A stretch of 64,000 nt of DNA from Agrococcus carbonis (GTDB lineage: Bacteria; Actinomycetota; Actinomycetes; Actinomycetales; Microbacteriaceae), in NCBI RefSeq assembly GCF_900104705.1, contig NZ_LT629734.1, positions 2,232,001 through 2,296,000 of the forward strand, written 5' to 3'. Under the pieces are notes generated by a model, which worked only from the letters and a program-made list of their open reading frames with translations, was not told the DNA's origin and made no database searches. The position numbers and the translations under genes were made by a program. Positions 61,975-64,000 of this stretch are shown here, in pieces. Positions within the stretch are counted from its first letter, which is position 1. Every line of letters starts with the position of its first letter.

Positions 61975-62430
61975 ATGGCGATCCGCCTCATCGTCGGCAG
62001 CGACAAGGCCGGCTACGACCTCAAGGAGATCCTGAAGGGCGAGCTGGAGGGCCACGAGCGCGTGGCATGCATCACCGACGTCGGCGTCGACGACCCCGAG
62101 GGCTCGACCTCCTACCCGAAGGTGGCGATCGAGGCCGCGGAGCGCGTCGCGCGCGGCGAGGCCGATCGCGCGCTGCTCGTCTGCGGCACCGGGATCGGCG
62201 TCGCGATCGCGGCGAACAAGGTGGCCGGCATCCGCGCGACCGTCGCGCACGACTCCTACTCCGTCGAGCGCTCGATCCTGTCGAACGACTGCCAGATCCT
62301 CACGATGGGCCAGCGCGTCATCGGCCCCGAGCTCGCCAAGCGGCTCGCGAAGGAGTGGCTGACCTACACGTTCGACCCGTCGAGCCACTCGCAGGCCAAC
62401 GTCGACGACATCTGCGCATACGAGGGCTGA
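61975..62430 (+). CDS. RpiB/LacA/LacB family sugar-phosphate isomerase (tetrulose-4-phosphate type)
   Basis: 151 residues. The catalytic Cys is in LLVCGTGIGVAIAANKV, preceded by the family start LIVGSDKAGYDLKE and EGSTSYPKVA. In tetritol pathways the RpiB paralogue converts D-erythrulose 4-phosphate to D-erythrose 4-phosphate (DerI/EryI). Its partners here favour that role over ribose-5-phosphate isomerase. ATG three bases after the kinase stop. Confidence 0.9.
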   Translation: MAIRLIVGSDKAGYDLKEILKGELEGHERVACITDVGVDDPEGSTSYPKVAIEAAERVARGEADRALLVCGTGIGVAIAANKVAGIRATVAHDSYSVERSILSNDCQILTMGQRVIGPELAKRLAKEWLTYTFDPSSHSQANVDDICAYEG

Positions 62431-62438
62431 GGCCCGCG

Positions 62439-63212
62439 ATGCTCATCGGCTCGAGCCTGAAGATGTACTTCGGGCGCGCCCGCACGCTCGAGTGGACGCG
62501 CGCCGTCGCCGCGATCTGCGCCGAGCACCCCGCCGTGCGGCGGGGGCTGGTCGAGCCGTTCGTCATCCCGACCTTCCCCTCGATCCCCGACGTCGTGACG
62601 GTGCTGCAGGAGACGGGCGCAGCGGATGCGGGCATGCTCGTGGGTGCCCAGGACCTCCACTGGGAGGACGCGGGCGCGTTCACGGGCGAGGTCTCCGCGC
62701 CCGAGCTCGCCGAGCACGGCGTCGCGCTCGCCGAGATCGGGCACGCCGAGCGGCGCCGCATGTTCGGCGAGACCGATGCGACCGTCGCCCGGAAGGTGGC
62801 GGCCGCGCTGCGGCACGGCATCGCCCCGGTGCTGTGCATCGGCGAGGAGGCGGCGGGCGACCACCGCGCCGCCGCGGCTGCGTGCATCGCCCAGCTCGAC
62901 GCATCCGTCGCCCTCGCCGTGCGCGAGGGGCTCACGGGCCGGCTCGTCGTCGCGTACGAGCCCGTCTGGGCGATCGGCGCGCCCGAGCCCGCGGGGGAGG
63001 AGCACATCCGCGCGGTGGCCGGGGCGCTGCGCGCGCACGCCGCCGCGGGCCCGTTCGACGCGCAGGTCATCTACGGCGGCAGCGCCGGCCCGGGGCTCCT
63101 GCCGCGCATCGCGGACTCGGTCGACGGCATGTTCCTCGGGCGTTTCGCGCACGATCCGGCGGCGTTCGGGGCGATCCTCGACGAAGCGCTCGCTCTCGAG
63201 GAGGACCGATGA
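62439..63212 (+). CDS. Triosephosphate isomerase-family protein (L-erythrulose-phosphate isomerase type)
   Basis: 257-residue TIM barrel. Active-site His in LAEIGHAERR and Glu in VVAYEPVWAIGAP; phosphate loop VIYGGSAGPGLL. The N-terminal Lys motif reads GSSLKMYFG in place of the NWKMN of true TpiA, as in EryH/LerI enzymes that isomerise L-erythrulose 1-phosphate. The second gene context (kinase, RpiB) agrees. True glycolytic TpiA is expected elsewhere. Overlaps the regulator gene by four bases. Confidence 0.88.
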   Translation: MLIGSSLKMYFGRARTLEWTRAVAAICAEHPAVRRGLVEPFVIPTFPSIPDVVTVLQETGAADAGMLVGAQDLHWEDAGAFTGEVSAPELAEHGVALAEIGHAERRRMFGETDATVARKVAAALRHGIAPVLCIGEEAAGDHRAAAAACIAQLDASVALAVREGLTGRLVVAYEPVWAIGAPEPAGEEHIRAVAGALRAHAAAGPFDAQVIYGGSAGPGLLPRIADSVDGMFLGRFAHDPAAFGAILDEALALEEDR

Positions 63213-63928
63213 CCACCACCCGCCTGCCGCTGCGCGTCGGAGAGATCGAGCGGCGCGGCCTGCGCGACCGGGTCTACGAGCTCATCCTCGACATGCTGCT
63301 CACCGGCGGCGTCGAGCCGGGCTCGCGGCTCTCGATCGACACCCTCGCGAAGCAGCTCGACGTCTCGCCGACGCCCGTGCGCGAGGCGATGGTGCAGCTC
63401 GAGCGCACGGGCCTCGTCACGCGCGAGGCGCTCAAGGGCTACCGGGTCGCGCCGCCGCTCGGGCCCCAGGAGCTCACCGAGCTCTTCGACGCGCGCGTCA
63501 TGCTCGAGGTCGAGGCCGCGAGACTCGTGACGCCGCGCGTCGAGGCGCTGCTGCCGCAGCTGCGCGACGCGCACGAGCTGCACGGCGCGTGGGCGCAGCA
63601 GGTGACCGAGGCGATGACGCAGGGCGCCGACAGCACGCCCGTCACGCAGGAGTACTTCGCCGCCGACGCCGCCTTCCACCGCGCGATCTTCGAGGGCACG
63701 GCCAACCGGTTCCTGCTCGCGATGCACGACGACCTCGGAGCCCTGACGCACCGCCTGCGCCAGGCCGTCATCCGCGGCGTGCACGACGTCGAGGAGGCGC
63801 ACGCCGAGCACGGGCGCGTGCTCGAGGCCTTCGAGCGCGGCGACGCCGCCGCGGCGGCGGATGCGATGCGCGCGCACATCGAGGGCGTCCGCACCCGCTC
63901 GATGCGGGACGCCGCGCCCCAGGACTAG
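63209..63928 (+). CDS. GntR family transcriptional regulator, FCD subfamily
   Basis: 239 residues. N-terminal winged helix: LRDRVYELILDMLL, then LSIDTLAKQLDVSPTPVREAMVQLERTGLV. The C-terminal FCD ligand domain is all-helical with metal-type residues (ARVMLEVEAARLV, DAAFHRAIFEGTANRF, EEAHAEHGRVLEAF). Coupled to the tetrulose operon (ATGA overlap with the TpiA-like gene), it should control that operon through the TCCTATAGGA palindrome, with a tetrulose or its phosphate as probable effector. Confidence 0.92.
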   Translation: MTTTRLPLRVGEIERRGLRDRVYELILDMLLTGGVEPGSRLSIDTLAKQLDVSPTPVREAMVQLERTGLVTREALKGYRVAPPLGPQELTELFDARVMLEVEAARLVTPRVEALLPQLRDAHELHGAWAQQVTEAMTQGADSTPVTQEYFAADAAFHRAIFEGTANRFLLAMHDDLGALTHRLRQAVIRGVHDVEEAHAEHGRVLEAFERGDAAAAADAMRAHIEGVRTRSMRDAAPQD

Positions 63929-63980
63929 GCCCCGCGGGGCGACGCGCCGTCGCCTTGCACCCCGGCCGCTATCTGACTAC

Positions 63981-63994
63981 ATTTCCTATAGGAT
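63981..63994 (+). promoter_or_regulatory. Second copy of the GntR operator candidate
   Basis: ATTTCCTATAGGAT is identical over 14 bases to the site at 60165. It lies 52 bases after the regulator gene, near the window's right edge, so it probably precedes another operon of the same regulon. TAGGAT within it may be the -10 box. Confidence 0.7.
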
Positions 63995-64000
63995 CTTTTC

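Overview
This is a very G+C-rich, gene-dense actinobacterial chromosome segment. The order mtrA-mtrB-lpqB-comF-hpf-secA, the short type-2 MetRS, the GT39 protein mannosyltransferase divergent from rsmI, an LpqB lipoprotein and many leaderless genes point to the family Microbacteriaceae. An Agrococcus-like genus is my guess and is not proven. About 58 protein genes are supported. I saw no tRNA, rRNA, insertion sequence, phage or CRISPR array.

Layout. 1-5 kb: end of an Old Yellow Enzyme gene, acyl-CoA dehydrogenase, an SRPBCC protein, citrate synthase and an aldo/keto reductase. 5-10 kb: hydrolase, DUF2695 protein, a quinone reductase divergent from a TetR regulator, and a frameshifted YyaL/DUF255 gene. 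9.8-20.7 kb: housekeeping (GT39, rsmI, metG, tatD, rsmA, ispE) mixed with three small lipoproteins that share a Cys-pair domain. 20.7-21.4 kb: the first of two mirror-image arrays of 20-bp repeats. 21.4-31.8 kb: ABC-F ATPase, MtrAB-LpqB envelope signalling, comF, hpf, secA. 31.8-32.4 kb: the second array. 32.4-40 kb: lipoprotein protease, hemolysin-III-like protein, uppS, phoH, an HTH_42 protein and an ECF sigma/anti-sigma pair. 39.5-47.3 kb: class F sortase with its DUF4397 partner, prepilin peptidase, MetQNI importer, CstA with its YbdD partner. 47.4-58.9 kb: a MetE-like protein, TPR and prolyl oligopeptidase genes, fumC, DUF4245, and xseB separated from xseA by an M20 peptidase/MFS pair on the other strand, then ispH and an acidic protein. 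59-64 kb: fba, and divergent from it a kinase-RpiB-TpiA-GntR operon that looks like tetrulose (erythrulose) catabolism.

How the genes work together. MtrA/MtrB with LpqB couple envelope status to transcription next to the export motor SecA. MetQNI is a complete D/L-methionine importer. CstA/YbdD is a pyruvate or peptide uptake pair. The terminal operon should phosphorylate a C4 ketose and isomerise it to erythrose 4-phosphate under its own GntR regulator. An identical 14-base element lies at that operon's promoter and again just after the regulator gene.

The most unusual signals are the two mirror arrays, the shared GntR operator candidate, the window-wide leaderless -10 signature (T-A-N3-T exactly 6 or 7 nt before the start codon in 16 genes), and the four copies of an unrecognised Cys-pair lipoprotein domain.
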